Positions 1 to 8,952 are shown, counted from the stretch's first letter. The stretch is 49,019 bases of DNA from Polyangia bacterium (GCA_030426145.1 JAUHZF010000022.1:1-49019); one strand, 5' to 3'. Program-made: numbers and translations. Notes: a model not told the origin generated them from the sequence alone.

Positions 1-397
1 GCATCGCACGGACGGCGTCTCCGAGGGTTTCATGACGACTCAGGATATGGACTGACTGTCCCAACGTGTCGGTTCTACGAACCTGGTAGTCCGGGCAAGG
101 CCTACACGCTCTGGGGGTGGTCGGGGTCATGGGTGCTCCTCGGATGGGATGAAGTGGTTTCCCCATGCACTCGCATGCTCCATGCCGGCGGTCCCCCAAC
201 CGCCCCGGGCGGCCTACTCGTCGTGTGATTTCGCGGCGCGGGCGGCTGTGCAGCCCGGGTGCAGACGGCGACGGATCGCGGGTTCTCGACTGCAGGCGTC
301 TAGCCACACCCTGTGGTCTTCAGACGACAAGATGGCGCTAGGGATTCGGTGTTCTGGGAGCCGAGGGCATGGCACGCGACATGCTCTGTAGCGCGGT
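1..397. other. Non-coding or unresolved left edge
   Basis: No convincing gene lies in the first 397 bases. A plus-strand frame open from base 2 stops at 53-55 and could be the last 17 codons of a gene cut by the window edge, but nothing in it is recognisable. The rest has stops in all frames or only arginine-rich shadow frames. A sigma-54-like element at 370-385 is listed separately. Confidence 0.5.
370..385 (+). promoter_or_regulatory. Candidate sigma-54 promoter before the response regulator gene
   Basis: The sequence TGGCACGCGACATGCT has the sigma-54 arrangement: GG at 371-372, ten bases, then GC at 383-384. The -24 half TGGCACG is ideal and the -12 half ATGCT has one change from TTGCT. 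Transcription would begin near 395-396, only two or three bases before the ATG at 398, so the message would be almost leaderless. This agrees with the absence of a Shine-Dalgarno sequence but is unusual for sigma-54. Confidence 0.3.
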
Positions 398-799
398 ATG
401 AAACCAAGCGATGCCCTCGAGGTGCTGGTCGTGGACGACGAACCGCTCGTCGTCAGATCGCTCAGTCGCCTTTTGAGCATCGACGGTCACCAGGTCTTGC
501 AGGCGCGAAACCCCGAAGACGCATTGGGATACGTAGACGAGCGGAGCACCATCGACATGGTGCTTCTCGACCTGAATCTCGAGGGCTCCTCTGCCATCGA
601 TTGTCTCCTCGAGATGCGGCGGCGCGGTCTTCGTGCGCCGATCGTCACCATGTCGGGCTATCCGCTCGAGCGCGGCATGTGGCAGGGGCTACCCCACGCC
701 GAACGACCGCACATGCATCTGCAGAAGCCGGTCAGCCGCGAGAACCTTCGCTCTGCCGTCGAGCAGAGCCGTGCGTCGCGTCGGCCGAGAGAGGAATGA
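398..799 (+). CDS. Single-domain response regulator (receiver only)
   Basis: This 133-residue protein is a lone CheY-like receiver domain. The acidic pocket is D13-D14 (VVDDE), the phosphoacceptor is D58 (LLDLN), the conserved Thr is T84 (TMSG) and the switch Lys is K110 (LQKPVS). No DNA-binding or enzymatic output domain follows; the last 15 residues are basic and probably disordered. Such stand-alone receivers act by protein contact or as phosphate-relay intermediates. No histidine kinase lies nearby, so the partner is unknown. The gene is monocistronic and faces the VWA lipoprotein gene convergently. A sigma-54-like element lies immediately upstream. Confidence 0.9.
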   Translation: MKPSDALEVLVVDDEPLVVRSLSRLLSIDGHQVLQARNPEDALGYVDERSTIDMVLLDLNLEGSSAIDCLLEMRRRGLRAPIVTMSGYPLERGMWQGLPHAERPHMHLQKPVSRENLRSAVEQSRASRRPREE

Positions 800-857
800 G
801 GACGAAGCCCCGTAGGACGGGGCCCCGAGCCATGTGATGCGCGCTACGGCGAGCCGG

Positions 858-2051
858 CTACTGAACGATGGTCTCGCAGCCCAGCACCACCTCGACGTCC
901 AGCCCCTGGGACCGCACACGGTCACAGGTGGCGGGGCACAGCTCGATGATGGTCGGGTTCTGCGGGTCGTTGTAGTACCAGCCGCCCTGCGGTCCGCAGG
1001 CACTCGCACCCGCGACCCGGCCAATCGTCTCGCGGCTGTTCGGATCATTCGGATCGACGAGGGTGACGTTGACGAGGTCGTAGTCCGGCACGCCGTCCGT
1101 GGGCTGGGGGATCTGAAGGCTGCAGGCTCCGGTGTTGCGGATGTCGGCCAAGGCGTCGAGGAACTGCTGGGTGGTGTTGGGTCCAGCGTCGACGAGGAAG
1201 GCCTGACCGGTGCCGCCCGCCTGGGCGACGCCGTTGAGGAAGCCGAGCTCGGGACCGACGCCGATGACGAAGGTCTTCACCGACGGGTTGGCCGCCGCCG
1301 CCGCTGCCGCTTCGGCCTGCGCATCCCCGCTGCAGCCAGTGGGGTCGCCGTCGGTGGCGAAGAGGATGTAGGTGAGGTGCGTCGGGTTCGCCGCCGCCCA
1401 CTGCGTGGCGTAGTCACGGGCTCCCGCGAGCGCGACCCCAGTAGGCGTGCTGGCCCCGTCGGGGCTCTCGCCGTTCATGGTCGACTGCAGGCTCGCTGCC
1501 GCCATGGGAAGGGTCGCGATGGGCAGCGCGGGCGTGGCGTAATCCATGGGCTCACACGAGTCGCCGCCGGCTGCGCCCACGCAGATGTTGAACGGCGCCG
1601 GGAGACAGGGACCGTAGGCACCGCAGTCCTGGTCGGTGTTGCACGAGGACGGGGGTGGGTTCGAGCTCTGAAGGGGGAAGAACTGCAGGCCCACGCCGAT
1701 GCCGGACGAGCCGGGGTCGGAGAAGAAGGTGTTGAGCGCGTTCGTGACGTTCGTCCACTTGCCGCTGCTGTCCATCGAGCTCGACTTGTCGAGCATGACG
1801 TACATGTCGAGGGGCACCTGAACGCCGTCGAACACCTCGGATGCGCAAGCGTCCATGCCGCCGCTGCCGGTCGCACCGCCGACGCCTCCCGAGAAGCTAC
1901 CTACGCTGTCGCCGCCCGCGCTTCCGGTGCTGTTGCCGGCCCCGGCTCCGCTGAAGTCGTCGTCGTTGTTGGTGCTGGCAGAGCAAGCCCCGAGCACCCC
2001 GAAGAAACAAGAAGCCGCAAGTGCGGCAAGCATCACCCCGTATCGCCTCAT
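858..2051 (-). CDS. VWA-domain lipoprotein
   Basis: A 397-residue envelope protein. The N-terminus is a lipoprotein signal with lipobox LGAC (C23), followed by a Gly/Ser/Asn-rich linker to about residue 66. A von Willebrand factor A domain spans about residues 80-300: its metal-ion site is D88-x-S90-x-S92 (LDKSSSM), a Thr near 202-204 and D234 (FATDGDP). A Cys-containing insert (about 137-166) and a C-terminal Cys-rich stretch suggest disulphides outside the cytoplasm. VWA lipoproteins of this layout are common in Myxococcota, usually with unknown adhesive or scaffolding roles. The gene is monocistronic. It has no Shine-Dalgarno sequence; upstream are a TTGACA and a 12-base palindrome (separate entry). 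Confidence 0.88.
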   Translation of the reverse strand: MRRYGVMLAALAASCFFGVLGACSASTNNDDDFSGAGAGNSTGSAGGDSVGSFSGGVGGATGSGGMDACASEVFDGVQVPLDMYVMLDKSSSMDSSGKWTNVTNALNTFFSDPGSSGIGVGLQFFPLQSSNPPPSSCNTDQDCGAYGPCLPAPFNICVGAAGGDSCEPMDYATPALPIATLPMAAASLQSTMNGESPDGASTPTGVALAGARDYATQWAAANPTHLTYILFATDGDPTGCSGDAQAEAAAAAAANPSVKTFVIGVGPELGFLNGVAQAGGTGQAFLVDAGPNTTQQFLDALADIRNTGACSLQIPQPTDGVPDYDLVNVTLVDPNDPNSRETIGRVAGASACGPQGGWYYNDPQNPTIIELCPATCDRVRSQGLDVEVVLGCETIVQ

Positions 2052-2070
2052 CAGAAGATAAAGGCGGGAT

Positions 2071-2088
2071 CGAAGTGCTTCGTGTCAA
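2071..2088 (-). promoter_or_regulatory. TTGACA box with adjoining palindrome upstream of the VWA lipoprotein
   Basis: On the minus strand TTGACA (2088-2083) is followed directly by the perfect inverted repeat CGAAGCACTTCG (2082-2071). This could be a -35 box with an operator just downstream. The match to a promoter is incomplete: the nearest -10-like hexamers (around 2055-2062) sit 20-22 bases away rather than 17. Confidence 0.25.
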
Positions 2089-2219
2089 GCCATTGTGGGC
2101 CTGAGGTGCCCTTTGGAGGCGATTCTCGCCGAATGACGCACCGACACAGCGCATCAATCCGCACCGCGGCTGTACGATTCCAGCCGAGGTGATCCGTGTT
2201 TCAGGTTCTTACAGGGCGC

Positions 2220-3746
2220 TCAGCCGACGTCGAACTCGACGCCCTGAGCCAGAGGCAGGTCGCCGCCCCAGTTGATGGTGCAGGTCTGCCGACGCATGTA
2301 GGCCTTCCAGGCATCCGAGCCTGCCTCACGGCCACCACCGGTGTCCTTCTCGCCCCCGAAGGCGCCACCGATCTCAGCGCCCGAGGTGCCGATGTTCACG
2401 TTGGCGATGCCGCAGTCGGAGCCGCGGTGCGAGAGGAAACGCTCCGCCGCCGAGATGCTGTCGGTGAAGATGGCGCTCGAGAGCCCCTGTGCCACCGCGT
2501 TGTGTTGCCGGAGGGCATCGTCGAGATCGTCGACCTCGAACACGTAGAGGATGGGCGCGAAGGTCTCGTCCCAAGCGATGGGGAAGCTCTCCTGGTTGGG
2601 CGCTTTGACGATGGTCGGCTCGACGAAGAAGCCGTCGCGGTCGACGGCCTTGCCCCCGCAGAGGATCTCGCCCCCCTGCGCCTTGGCGGCTGCGATGGCC
2701 TTCTCGTAGTTCTCCACCGCGCGCTGAGAGATGAGCGGCCCGAGCAGGGTGCCGTCCTCGAGGGGATCGCCCATCTTGACCGTGCCGTAAGCCTTGACCA
2801 GAGCCGAGGCGAGCTTCGGCGCGATGCCCTTCTGGGCGAAGATGCGACGGGTCGTCGTGCAGCGCTGACCGGCCGTGCCCACCGCACCGAAGGCGATCGC
2901 ACGCACCGACAGGTCGAGGTCGGCGTCATCCATGACGATGATGGCGTTGTTGCCGCCGAGCTCCAGGATGCTGCGGCCGAGGCGCTGACCCACCTTGCCC
3001 GCGACCTGCTTGCCGATGGCACTGCTGCCGGTGAACGACACCAGCGGGAGGCCCTTCGACTCGGCCATCCAACCGCCCATCTCGGCCCCACCACACACGA
3101 GGTTGAAGAGTCCGGTCGAGTCGGTCTCCGCCATCACGTCGTGGCAGATCTGCTGCACGGCTTGCGCGCAGAGGGGCGCCCAAGGCGAAGGCTTCCACAA
3201 GACGACGTCACCACACACGGCCGCGATGGCTGCGTTCCACGACCAAACGGCCATGGGGAAGTTGAAGGCCGAGATGACGCCGACCGGCCCCAGCGGGTGC
3301 CACTGCTCGTACATACGGTGCCGGCTGCGCTCCGAGTGCATGGTGGCGCCGTAGAGCTGGCGGCTCAGACCGACCGCGAAGTCGCAGATGTCGATCATCT
3401 CCTGGACCTCGCCCTGGCCCTCGGACCGGGTCTTGCCGACCTCGACGCTGATCATCTCGCCGAGGGCCTCCTTGTGCTGGCGGAGGTGCTGACCGAGCAC
3501 GCGGACGACCTCGCCCCGAGCAGGAGCCGGTCGCATGCGCCAGGTGTCGTAGCGCTCGGCCGCCTTGGCCAGGATGAGCTCCGCTTCGGGGACGCGGGTC
3601 GAGGCGACGGAAGCCAGCAACTTGCCGTCGGTGGGGTTGTGGGTGTCGATCCGGTCTCCCGAGGTTTCGACCCACTCGCCCCAAGCGGCGCCACAGCCGG
3701 CGCGGTCGGCGATTTTCAGCTTCTCCAAGAGCGGATGCGAGGACAT
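2220..3746 (-). CDS. amaB: ALDH7-type aldehyde dehydrogenase (L-aminoadipate-semialdehyde / piperideine-6-carboxylate dehydrogenase)
   Basis: A full-length 508-residue NAD-dependent aldehyde dehydrogenase. The oxyanion Asn is N162 (SAFNFP), the NAD loop is FTGSSAIGK at about 238-246, the general base is E262 (LELGG) and the nucleophile is C296. The context around C296 (GTAGQRCTTTRR) and the C-terminal segment near 480-495 (SDAWKAYMRRQTCT) are typical of the ALDH7/antiquitin subfamily. That family oxidises alpha-aminoadipate semialdehyde to alpha-aminoadipate in lysine catabolism, or betaine aldehyde in some hosts. The gene diverges from the fused E1 2-oxoacid dehydrogenase, so a joint amino-acid catabolic role is possible but unproven. 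Its promoter (3755-3783) places transcription almost at the ATG. Confidence 0.9.
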   Translation of the reverse strand: MSSHPLLEKLKIADRAGCGAAWGEWVETSGDRIDTHNPTDGKLLASVASTRVPEAELILAKAAERYDTWRMRPAPARGEVVRVLGQHLRQHKEALGEMISVEVGKTRSEGQGEVQEMIDICDFAVGLSRQLYGATMHSERSRHRMYEQWHPLGPVGVISAFNFPMAVWSWNAAIAAVCGDVVLWKPSPWAPLCAQAVQQICHDVMAETDSTGLFNLVCGGAEMGGWMAESKGLPLVSFTGSSAIGKQVAGKVGQRLGRSILELGGNNAIIVMDDADLDLSVRAIAFGAVGTAGQRCTTTRRIFAQKGIAPKLASALVKAYGTVKMGDPLEDGTLLGPLISQRAVENYEKAIAAAKAQGGEILCGGKAVDRDGFFVEPTIVKAPNQESFPIAWDETFAPILYVFEVDDLDDALRQHNAVAQGLSSAIFTDSISAAERFLSHRGSDCGIANVNIGTSGAEIGGAFGGEKDTGGGREAGSDAWKAYMRRQTCTINWGGDLPLAQGVEFDVG

Positions 3747-3754
3747 GGCGCGGG

Positions 3755-3783
3755 AGCATACGCGCCAGATTGAGGCCCTTCAA
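3755..3783 (-). promoter_or_regulatory. Candidate sigma-70 promoter of the ALDH7 gene
   Basis: On the minus strand TTGAAG (3783-3778) and TATGCT (3760-3755) are separated by exactly 17 bases. The -10 hexamer ends 8 bases before the ATG at 3746, so the message would begin within a few bases of the start codon. No Shine-Dalgarno sequence is present. Confidence 0.5.
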
Positions 3784-3821
3784 CATGGGACCAGAGCGTG
3801 CTTCGTGTAAGGCTGGCGCCC

Positions 3822-6047
3822 ATGAGCCGCCGCGCGGACGCGAACGCCATCGACCGGGTCCCTTTCGTCGACCAACGCTTCCTCGAGACGGTTGCCACCT
3901 TCGAGGCACGGCCCCGTCGACACGACCTCGAAGCGCCTCTGCGGGAGGGCAGCTCTCTGTCGTGCCGCAAGGCCAGGGTCCTCTTCTCGAGCCAGCTCGA
4001 AAGTCGACACATCGACCTCTGCTCACGCTGGCTCAAACAGCAGGGGCAGTCCTTCTACACGATCGGCTCCTCGGGGCACGAGGGCAACTGCGCCGTGGCA
4101 GCGGCCACCCAGCCCACGGACCCGGCGCTCTTGCACTACCGCTCCGGGGCCTTCTTCCTCCAGCGCGCGCGGCAGGTCGGCCTCAACCCCGACGACACGG
4201 TTCGCGACGTGATGCTCGGCGTCACCGCGTCGTCCGAGGATCCCATCTCTGGGGGACGTCACAAGGTCATTGGGAGCCACGAGCTCAGCATCCCCCCGCA
4301 GACGTCGACCATCGGGTCCCATCTGCCGAAGGCCGTGGGCATGGCCTTCGGGCTCGACCGGGCCCGGCGCCTCGACCTTCCGATCGGCTGCCCCAACGAC
4401 GCCGTCATCGTCTGTACCTTCGGGGACGCATCGGTCAACCACAGCACCTCGGTCGGCGCCATCAACGCTGCCTGCTGGGCGGCCTACCAGGGCTCGCGGG
4501 TGCCCTTGCTCTTCGTGTGTGAGGACAACGGTCTCGGCATCAGCGTGCCCACACCGAAGAACTGGATTCGCGATAGCTACGTACAGCGACCCGGCCTTCG
4601 CTACTTCGACGCCGACGGCACCGATCTCTCGGACGCCTATACCGTGGCCGCCGAAGCGGCGCGCTACGTGCGTACCGAGCGCAAGCCGGCCTTCCTTCAC
4701 CTGCGCATGGTTCGCCTGCTCGGGCACGCCGGCTCCGACGTCGAGACCGTCTATCGGTCGATCGAATCCATCGAGCGCACCGAGGCGCGCGACCCCGTCA
4801 ACGCTGGGGTGGCCACCCCGGAGGAGCTCCTCGAGGCCTACGAAGAGACACGTGATCGCGTGCGCCGCCTCGGACTCGAGGCGGCGGAGCGGCCCAAGCT
4901 GCACGATGCGGCAGAGGTCATGGCGCCGCTCGCACCGCGCCGTGACGATGCCGTCGCCGAAGAGGTGGCACGCCCCACCGACCCGGCGGCGCGCGTCGCC
5001 TACTGGGGCGGCAAGCTCCCCGAGAACGACCGTCCCGGCCCCCTGAGCCTCACCCTCAACCGCACCATCGGCGATCTCTTCGTCAAGTACCCCCAGCTCA
5101 TCTGCTTCGGCGAGGACGTCGGTCCCAAGGGGGGCGTCTACGGCGTGACCCGCGGGCTACTGCGTCGGAGCAAGCGTGGCCGTGTCTTCGACACACTTCT
5201 CGACGAGCAGACGATCCTCGGTATCGCCATCGGGTCGAGCCAGCTCGGCATGCTCCCGATGCCCGAGATCCAGTACCTCGCCTACCTGCACAACGCCGAA
5301 GACCAGCTCCGAGGCGAGGCGGCAAGCCTCCAGTTCTTCTCGCGTGGCCAGTTCAAGAATCCCATGGTCGTGCGCATCGCGGGCTACGCCTACCAGAAGG
5401 GCTTCGGGGGGCATTTCCACAACGACAACGCCATCGCGGTCCTGCGCGACATCCCGGGGCTCATCATCGCGTCGCCCGCCCGCGGCGACGACGCCACGGC
5501 CATGCTTCAAACCTGCGTGGCGGCGGCACAAACCGATGGGGCCGTCTGCGCGTTCCTCGAGCCCATCGCCCTCTACCCCATGCGCGACCTCCACGAGCCC
5601 GGCGATGCGGGTTGGTGCACCCCCTACGACCCGACCCCCGCCCACGTGCCCGTCGGCGAACCACGCGTCTATCACCCGGAGGCCAAGGACGTGCTCATCG
5701 TGACCTGGGCCAACGGTCTCTTCATGAGCCTGCGCGCGGCGCGCCGCCTCGAGCAGCGAGGGGTTCGCTGCCGGGTGTTGGACATGCGGTGGCTCGCGCC
5801 CATGCCGCACGACCACATCGCCGAGCACGCCCACGAGGTGGGCAAGGTCCTGGTCGTCGACGAGACCCGCCGCAGCGGCGGCGTCTCGGAAGCCGTCATC
5901 ACCGGCCTCGTCGAGCGCGACTTCCGCGGCCCCATCCGGCGCATCGCCGCCCACGACACCTTCGTTCCGCTCGGTCCCGCCGCCGACCTCGTGCTCGTCC
6001 AAGAGCACGACATCGAAGCCGCCGCGAGCGCCCTCCACGAGGGCTGA
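3822..6047 (+). CDS. Fused E1 alpha-beta subunit of a branched-chain-type 2-oxoacid dehydrogenase
   Basis: This 741-residue protein joins both E1 subunits in one chain. The alpha half (about 1-380) has the entry segment FYTIGSSGHEG (78-88) and the thiamine diphosphate motif from GDASVN (201-206) to the EDNG Asn (N236). The beta half (about 395-741) starts near LTLNRTIGDLF, has the FGEDVG Glu that contacts the cofactor, and ends with the transketolase C-terminal domain. E1 decarboxylates a 2-oxoacid and passes the acyl group to lipoylated E2; the sequence is nearest the branched-chain class. No E2 or E3 gene is in the window. ATG 3822 is preferred over an in-frame GTG at 3798. A decayed copy of its C-terminus lies at 8953-9090. 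Confidence 0.88.
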   Translation: MSRRADANAIDRVPFVDQRFLETVATFEARPRRHDLEAPLREGSSLSCRKARVLFSSQLESRHIDLCSRWLKQQGQSFYTIGSSGHEGNCAVAAATQPTDPALLHYRSGAFFLQRARQVGLNPDDTVRDVMLGVTASSEDPISGGRHKVIGSHELSIPPQTSTIGSHLPKAVGMAFGLDRARRLDLPIGCPNDAVIVCTFGDASVNHSTSVGAINAACWAAYQGSRVPLLFVCEDNGLGISVPTPKNWIRDSYVQRPGLRYFDADGTDLSDAYTVAAEAARYVRTERKPAFLHLRMVRLLGHAGSDVETVYRSIESIERTEARDPVNAGVATPEELLEAYEETRDRVRRLGLEAAERPKLHDAAEVMAPLAPRRDDAVAEEVARPTDPAARVAYWGGKLPENDRPGPLSLTLNRTIGDLFVKYPQLICFGEDVGPKGGVYGVTRGLLRRSKRGRVFDTLLDEQTILGIAIGSSQLGMLPMPEIQYLAYLHNAEDQLRGEAASLQFFSRGQFKNPMVVRIAGYAYQKGFGGHFHNDNAIAVLRDIPGLIIASPARGDDATAMLQTCVAAAQTDGAVCAFLEPIALYPMRDLHEPGDAGWCTPYDPTPAHVPVGEPRVYHPEAKDVLIVTWANGLFMSLRAARRLEQRGVRCRVLDMRWLAPMPHDHIAEHAHEVGKVLVVDETRRSGGVSEAVITGLVERDFRGPIRRIAAHDTFVPLGPAADLVLVQEHDIEAAASALHEG

Positions 6048-6314
6048 GAACAACGGAGACGCGTCTCGAGGAGGCGTGAATACCCTGCGCCACTGTTGCG
6101 GATGCCATCGTCAACAGACGTTCACAGGTCCCACCTATGTCGAGAATTTCGTCACTGGTGTCGAGCCCTTCAACACCCTGAGCCAGCTCGCTGCTTCCGC
6201 GGCATCACCGCCCCAATTCGATACCCAGAGGTGGCGTCGGCACGTCTTCACGACCCACTTTGCCGACCCACCTCAGCGGAAGGCTTTGGCATGCCCGGTG
6301 CAGTCCATTGGAGC
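6048..6314. other. Intergenic region with a 12-base palindrome
   Basis: This 267-base stretch separates the E1 gene from a lipoprotein gene. Right after the E1 stop is the perfect palindrome GAGACGCGTCTC (6056-6067); no T-run follows, so it does not look like an intrinsic terminator. A frame from GTG 6076 has GAGGAG before it but codes for nothing recognisable and runs into the next gene out of frame. Confidence 0.35.
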
Positions 6315-7325
6315 ATGTTTACCAGAACCATGCTCTCGAGCATTCTTGTCTTCATCACCGCTTGCGGCACCGTCATCGAGACGGATCAGCCCCAAGCTTC
6401 AGGTTCCGCAAAGCCTCCCACGCGCCCCCACACCGAGGGCTTCGACCCGCAGCTCGATGGCCAGGGCTTGACCCTCGTCGTACGCCGATGGCGTCTCAAC
6501 GAATCCTACGTGGCGGCGAACGGTGAAAACGGTGATGCTTGGCGTCGAGCGGGCTACGACCTCGACGGCTTGGATACGCGAGACGCAATAATCCCAATCT
6601 CAGGGCACTGCCGAACCAAAGAAGATGGGTATCAGACGTGGGCCGTCGATGGCGACGACGGACGAGACAACACCTTCGCCAGGGTCGCGCCGCTGTTTCT
6701 CGACTACCTCGAGAAAAGCCGTGCTGAAGACACCTTCAATGGACGCCTCGAGGACGGACATGGCAATCTCCTACTACACATCCCACGGCTACCTCCCCCC
6801 GGCGTTGCTCATTCCTCCGTCGAGGGCACGCTCCATCGCGCGGGTGCGCTCGGATTCAGCCCGACATTCGACGCTCAGGAGGCGTGGCCCTTTCTCGAGG
6901 GCGAGGACCAGTCCTTCATGGGCTACGTCACGCAAGGACAATGGGTCTCCGGATTTGGTCCAATGCGTATCACTCTCCCTGGTCTCGTGCCGCTCGAGCT
7001 CCGGCTGTCCCATGCTATCATCGTAGTCTCGTTGGATGATCTGCGTGGCACGGTGGCCGGCGTGCTAGACCCGGATTCCTACCGAAGAACCGTGCTCGAT
7101 GCGGTTCCGTACTACGATGCGAAGTACTGTGATCGTAGCGACTCCACTCTCGCGTATCCCCTCGAGGAGGGGATCGCCGACATGAAGGATATCCTCGCAG
7201 ACGGGTCCCAAGACGAAAATGCGTTCTGTGACGGGATCAGCCTGGCCATAGAGTTCGAGGCCGTTCCGGTACGACTCGGGCCAGAGCAAGCCCCGCTTCC
7301 GCTCGAGGATCCGTGCGGCCCCTGA
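6315..7325 (+). CDS. Hypothetical lipoprotein
   Basis: A 336-residue secreted lipoprotein with no recognised family. The start at ATG 6315 is chosen because it begins a lipoprotein signal with lipobox ITAC (C17); the frame extends upstream without stops but that part does not resemble protein. The mature part is acidic and mixed alpha/beta, with few cysteines (CRT, YCD, FCD and DPCGP near the C-terminus). It resembles the single-copy outer-membrane lipoproteins common in Myxococcota. Base composition is slightly less GC-rich than its neighbours, which may mean recent acquisition or low expression. The function is unknown. Confidence 0.7.
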   Translation: MFTRTMLSSILVFITACGTVIETDQPQASGSAKPPTRPHTEGFDPQLDGQGLTLVVRRWRLNESYVAANGENGDAWRRAGYDLDGLDTRDAIIPISGHCRTKEDGYQTWAVDGDDGRDNTFARVAPLFLDYLEKSRAEDTFNGRLEDGHGNLLLHIPRLPPPGVAHSSVEGTLHRAGALGFSPTFDAQEAWPFLEGEDQSFMGYVTQGQWVSGFGPMRITLPGLVPLELRLSHAIIVVSLDDLRGTVAGVLDPDSYRRTVLDAVPYYDAKYCDRSDSTLAYPLEEGIADMKDILADGSQDENAFCDGISLAIEFEAVPVRLGPEQAPLPLEDPCGP

Positions 7326-7394
7326 GAGACCTCCTTGGGCGCTCTATCGGCGGGGATTGACGAGAGGCATACCTGGTGAAGAAGATGGCGGTCC

Positions 7395-8267
7395 GTGCTC
7401 TCGGCGAATGAACACGGCCTCGAGCCGACGGCGACGCCTACGCTCGGCGGGGTACGAACCCCCATCTTCGACTCCGATCCGAGCGGCGGGCGTGAAGCCA
7501 TGGTGTTCGTTCACGGGAACCCGGGCCCGATGGCCGACTGGTCCGAGCTCTGCCCTCGGGCGGCCGGCTTCGGTCGAGTCATCGCCATGGACCTCCCAGC
7601 CTTCGGCGATGCGGGGCGGCCAAGGCGCTTCGACTTCAGCCCCCGCGGCTATGCGCGGCACCTCGGCCAGGTCATCGAGTGGGCTGGCATCGACCATGCG
7701 CATCTGGTGCTTCACGACTTCGGCGGGTCCTGGGGGCTTCATTGGGCATGCTCTCATCCCGGTGCCGTTCGCAGCGTGTCGCTGATCAACACGGGCGTGC
7801 TTCGCAACTATGAGTGGCACGGCTTCGCAAAGCTGTGGCAAACGCCCCTGATTGGAGAGGTGTTCCAGGCACTGGTGACCCGTCGGGCGATTCGGTTCGC
7901 CATGCGTCGGAGCAATCCAACTCCATTGCCGCCGTGGTTCACGGCACGTGTCGCCGCCCACGCCGACTTGCGTCAGAAGCTCGCCGTGCTGGCGCTCTAC
8001 CGCGCGGCGCGTGAGGTCGAGTCGGCTTTTCCAGATCCTCAGCTGGACGTACCAGCCTGCGTCATCTGGGGTGCAGCCGACCGATATGTCGATGTCTCCC
8101 ACGCGGAGGCGCAGAAGGCATTCTTTCCGGAGGCTGAGGTCCACATTCTCGAAGGCCTTGGTCACTGGCCATTCATCGACGACCCAAGGGCTGTCGGTCG
8201 GTGTCTGATCCCCTTCCTGCGCCGCCAGTTCATGGCGGGCCGTCATGGGGTAGGGGCTGGCTACTGA
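7395..8267 (+). CDS. Alpha/beta hydrolase of the haloalkane dehalogenase / epoxide hydrolase group
   Basis: A 290-residue alpha/beta-hydrolase. The oxyanion loop is HGNPG (40-44). The nucleophile elbow is HDFGGSWG with Asp D108 in place of Ser, the mark of the haloalkane dehalogenase and epoxide hydrolase branch, which works through an aspartyl-ester intermediate. The acid is probably D229 (WGAADRY) and the base H257 (GLGHWPF). A helical cap spans about residues 140-210. The substrate cannot be told: the elbow suits dehalogenases, but the halide-binding Trp pair would need a model. The start is GTG 7395. The stop overlaps the stop of the convergent lipoprotein gene by seven bases. Confidence 0.82.
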   Translation: MLSANEHGLEPTATPTLGGVRTPIFDSDPSGGREAMVFVHGNPGPMADWSELCPRAAGFGRVIAMDLPAFGDAGRPRRFDFSPRGYARHLGQVIEWAGIDHAHLVLHDFGGSWGLHWACSHPGAVRSVSLINTGVLRNYEWHGFAKLWQTPLIGEVFQALVTRRAIRFAMRRSNPTPLPPWFTARVAAHADLRQKLAVLALYRAAREVESAFPDPQLDVPACVIWGAADRYVDVSHAEAQKAFFPEAEVHILEGLGHWPFIDDPRAVGRCLIPFLRRQFMAGRHGVGAGY

Positions 8268-8926
8268 AGGAATCGATCGGGAACCCGCACCACTTCGAAG
8301 GTTCCACCGGCCGGGAACTGTTGGTTCTGCTTGGTGTAGGTGCCGACAAAACTCCCCGTTACCTTGGCACCAACGTCGGTGATGGTGAGGTCGACGGTGC
8401 CGAAGTCCGTCCCGACTTGCAGTGCCCGCTCTTGATAGAAGCCTGTGGCCAGGCCGCCCGGAACTTGGATCTGCATATGATTCGAGGAGGAGGTTATCGG
8501 CCCCGAACTGCGGCAGGCCTCGATGACGCCGTAAATCTGGCCTCCCGGTACCCCCGGAATGAGGTCGTACGCAACAGGGCAAGAGGTGTGGCTATCTCCC
8601 CACTCGCATACGAAAGCAAAGTCATTGGGTCCGCTGCTTGGCGCAGCTGGATTCAGCGTGACAGAGCAGCCGAGTGGCGGACCACCTCCCACGCCTTCAC
8701 CACCGCCAGTGCCGCCGCTTCCGCCGGCACCAGATGTGCTGGTGACGGAAGCCGTAGACGTCGAACCGGATGAGACTGAGGGTTGGGCCCCGCCCGCAGC
8801 GCCTCCGCCCGAGGCCTGCCCGCCAGTCGTGCCACCGCGGTTGGCGTCGTCGACGCTGCCGGCGCAGTGGACCGACGCGCCGAGCGTAGCGGCAATCGCA
8901 ACTACGGTGAATAGAATCCTGGCCAT
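8261..8926 (-). CDS. Lipoprotein with Gly/Ser/Thr-rich linker
   Basis: A 221-residue secreted protein. The signal (1-20) precedes C21 in an atypical lipobox (SVHC, with His just before Cys). Residues 30-90 are a low-complexity Gly/Ser/Thr/Ala linker. The rest is a compact beta-rich domain of about 130 residues with Cys pairs (LGCSV, FVCEW, TSCPV, EACRS). The linker-plus-domain design is repeated in the lipoproteins at 858 and 26449. ATG 8926 is preferred over a start 10 codons upstream because it begins the signal peptide directly. TATCCT (8936-8941) lies 9 bases upstream with no ribosome binding site, suggesting a nearly leaderless message. Function unknown. Confidence 0.75.
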   Translation of the reverse strand: MARILFTVVAIAATLGASVHCAGSVDDANRGGTTGGQASGGGAAGGAQPSVSSGSTSTASVTSTSGAGGSGGTGGGEGVGGGPPLGCSVTLNPAAPSSGPNDFAFVCEWGDSHTSCPVAYDLIPGVPGGQIYGVIEACRSSGPITSSSNHMQIQVPGGLATGFYQERALQVGTDFGTVDLTITDVGAKVTGSFVGTYTKQNQQFPAGGTFEVVRVPDRFLQ

Positions 8927-8952
8927 CGGAGGTCCAGGATAGCATCCATGGC

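Noticed and set aside
2212..2246. Inverted repeat around the ALDH7 stop codon as a terminator
   Set aside because: The arms are only about seven bases with a loop of about 21 and there is no T-run on the minus strand.
6076..6471. GTG-started frame of 131 codons with GAGGAG upstream
   Set aside because: It overlaps the better lipoprotein gene out of frame, has no recognisable features, and turns Ser/Pro/Arg-rich as shadow frames do.
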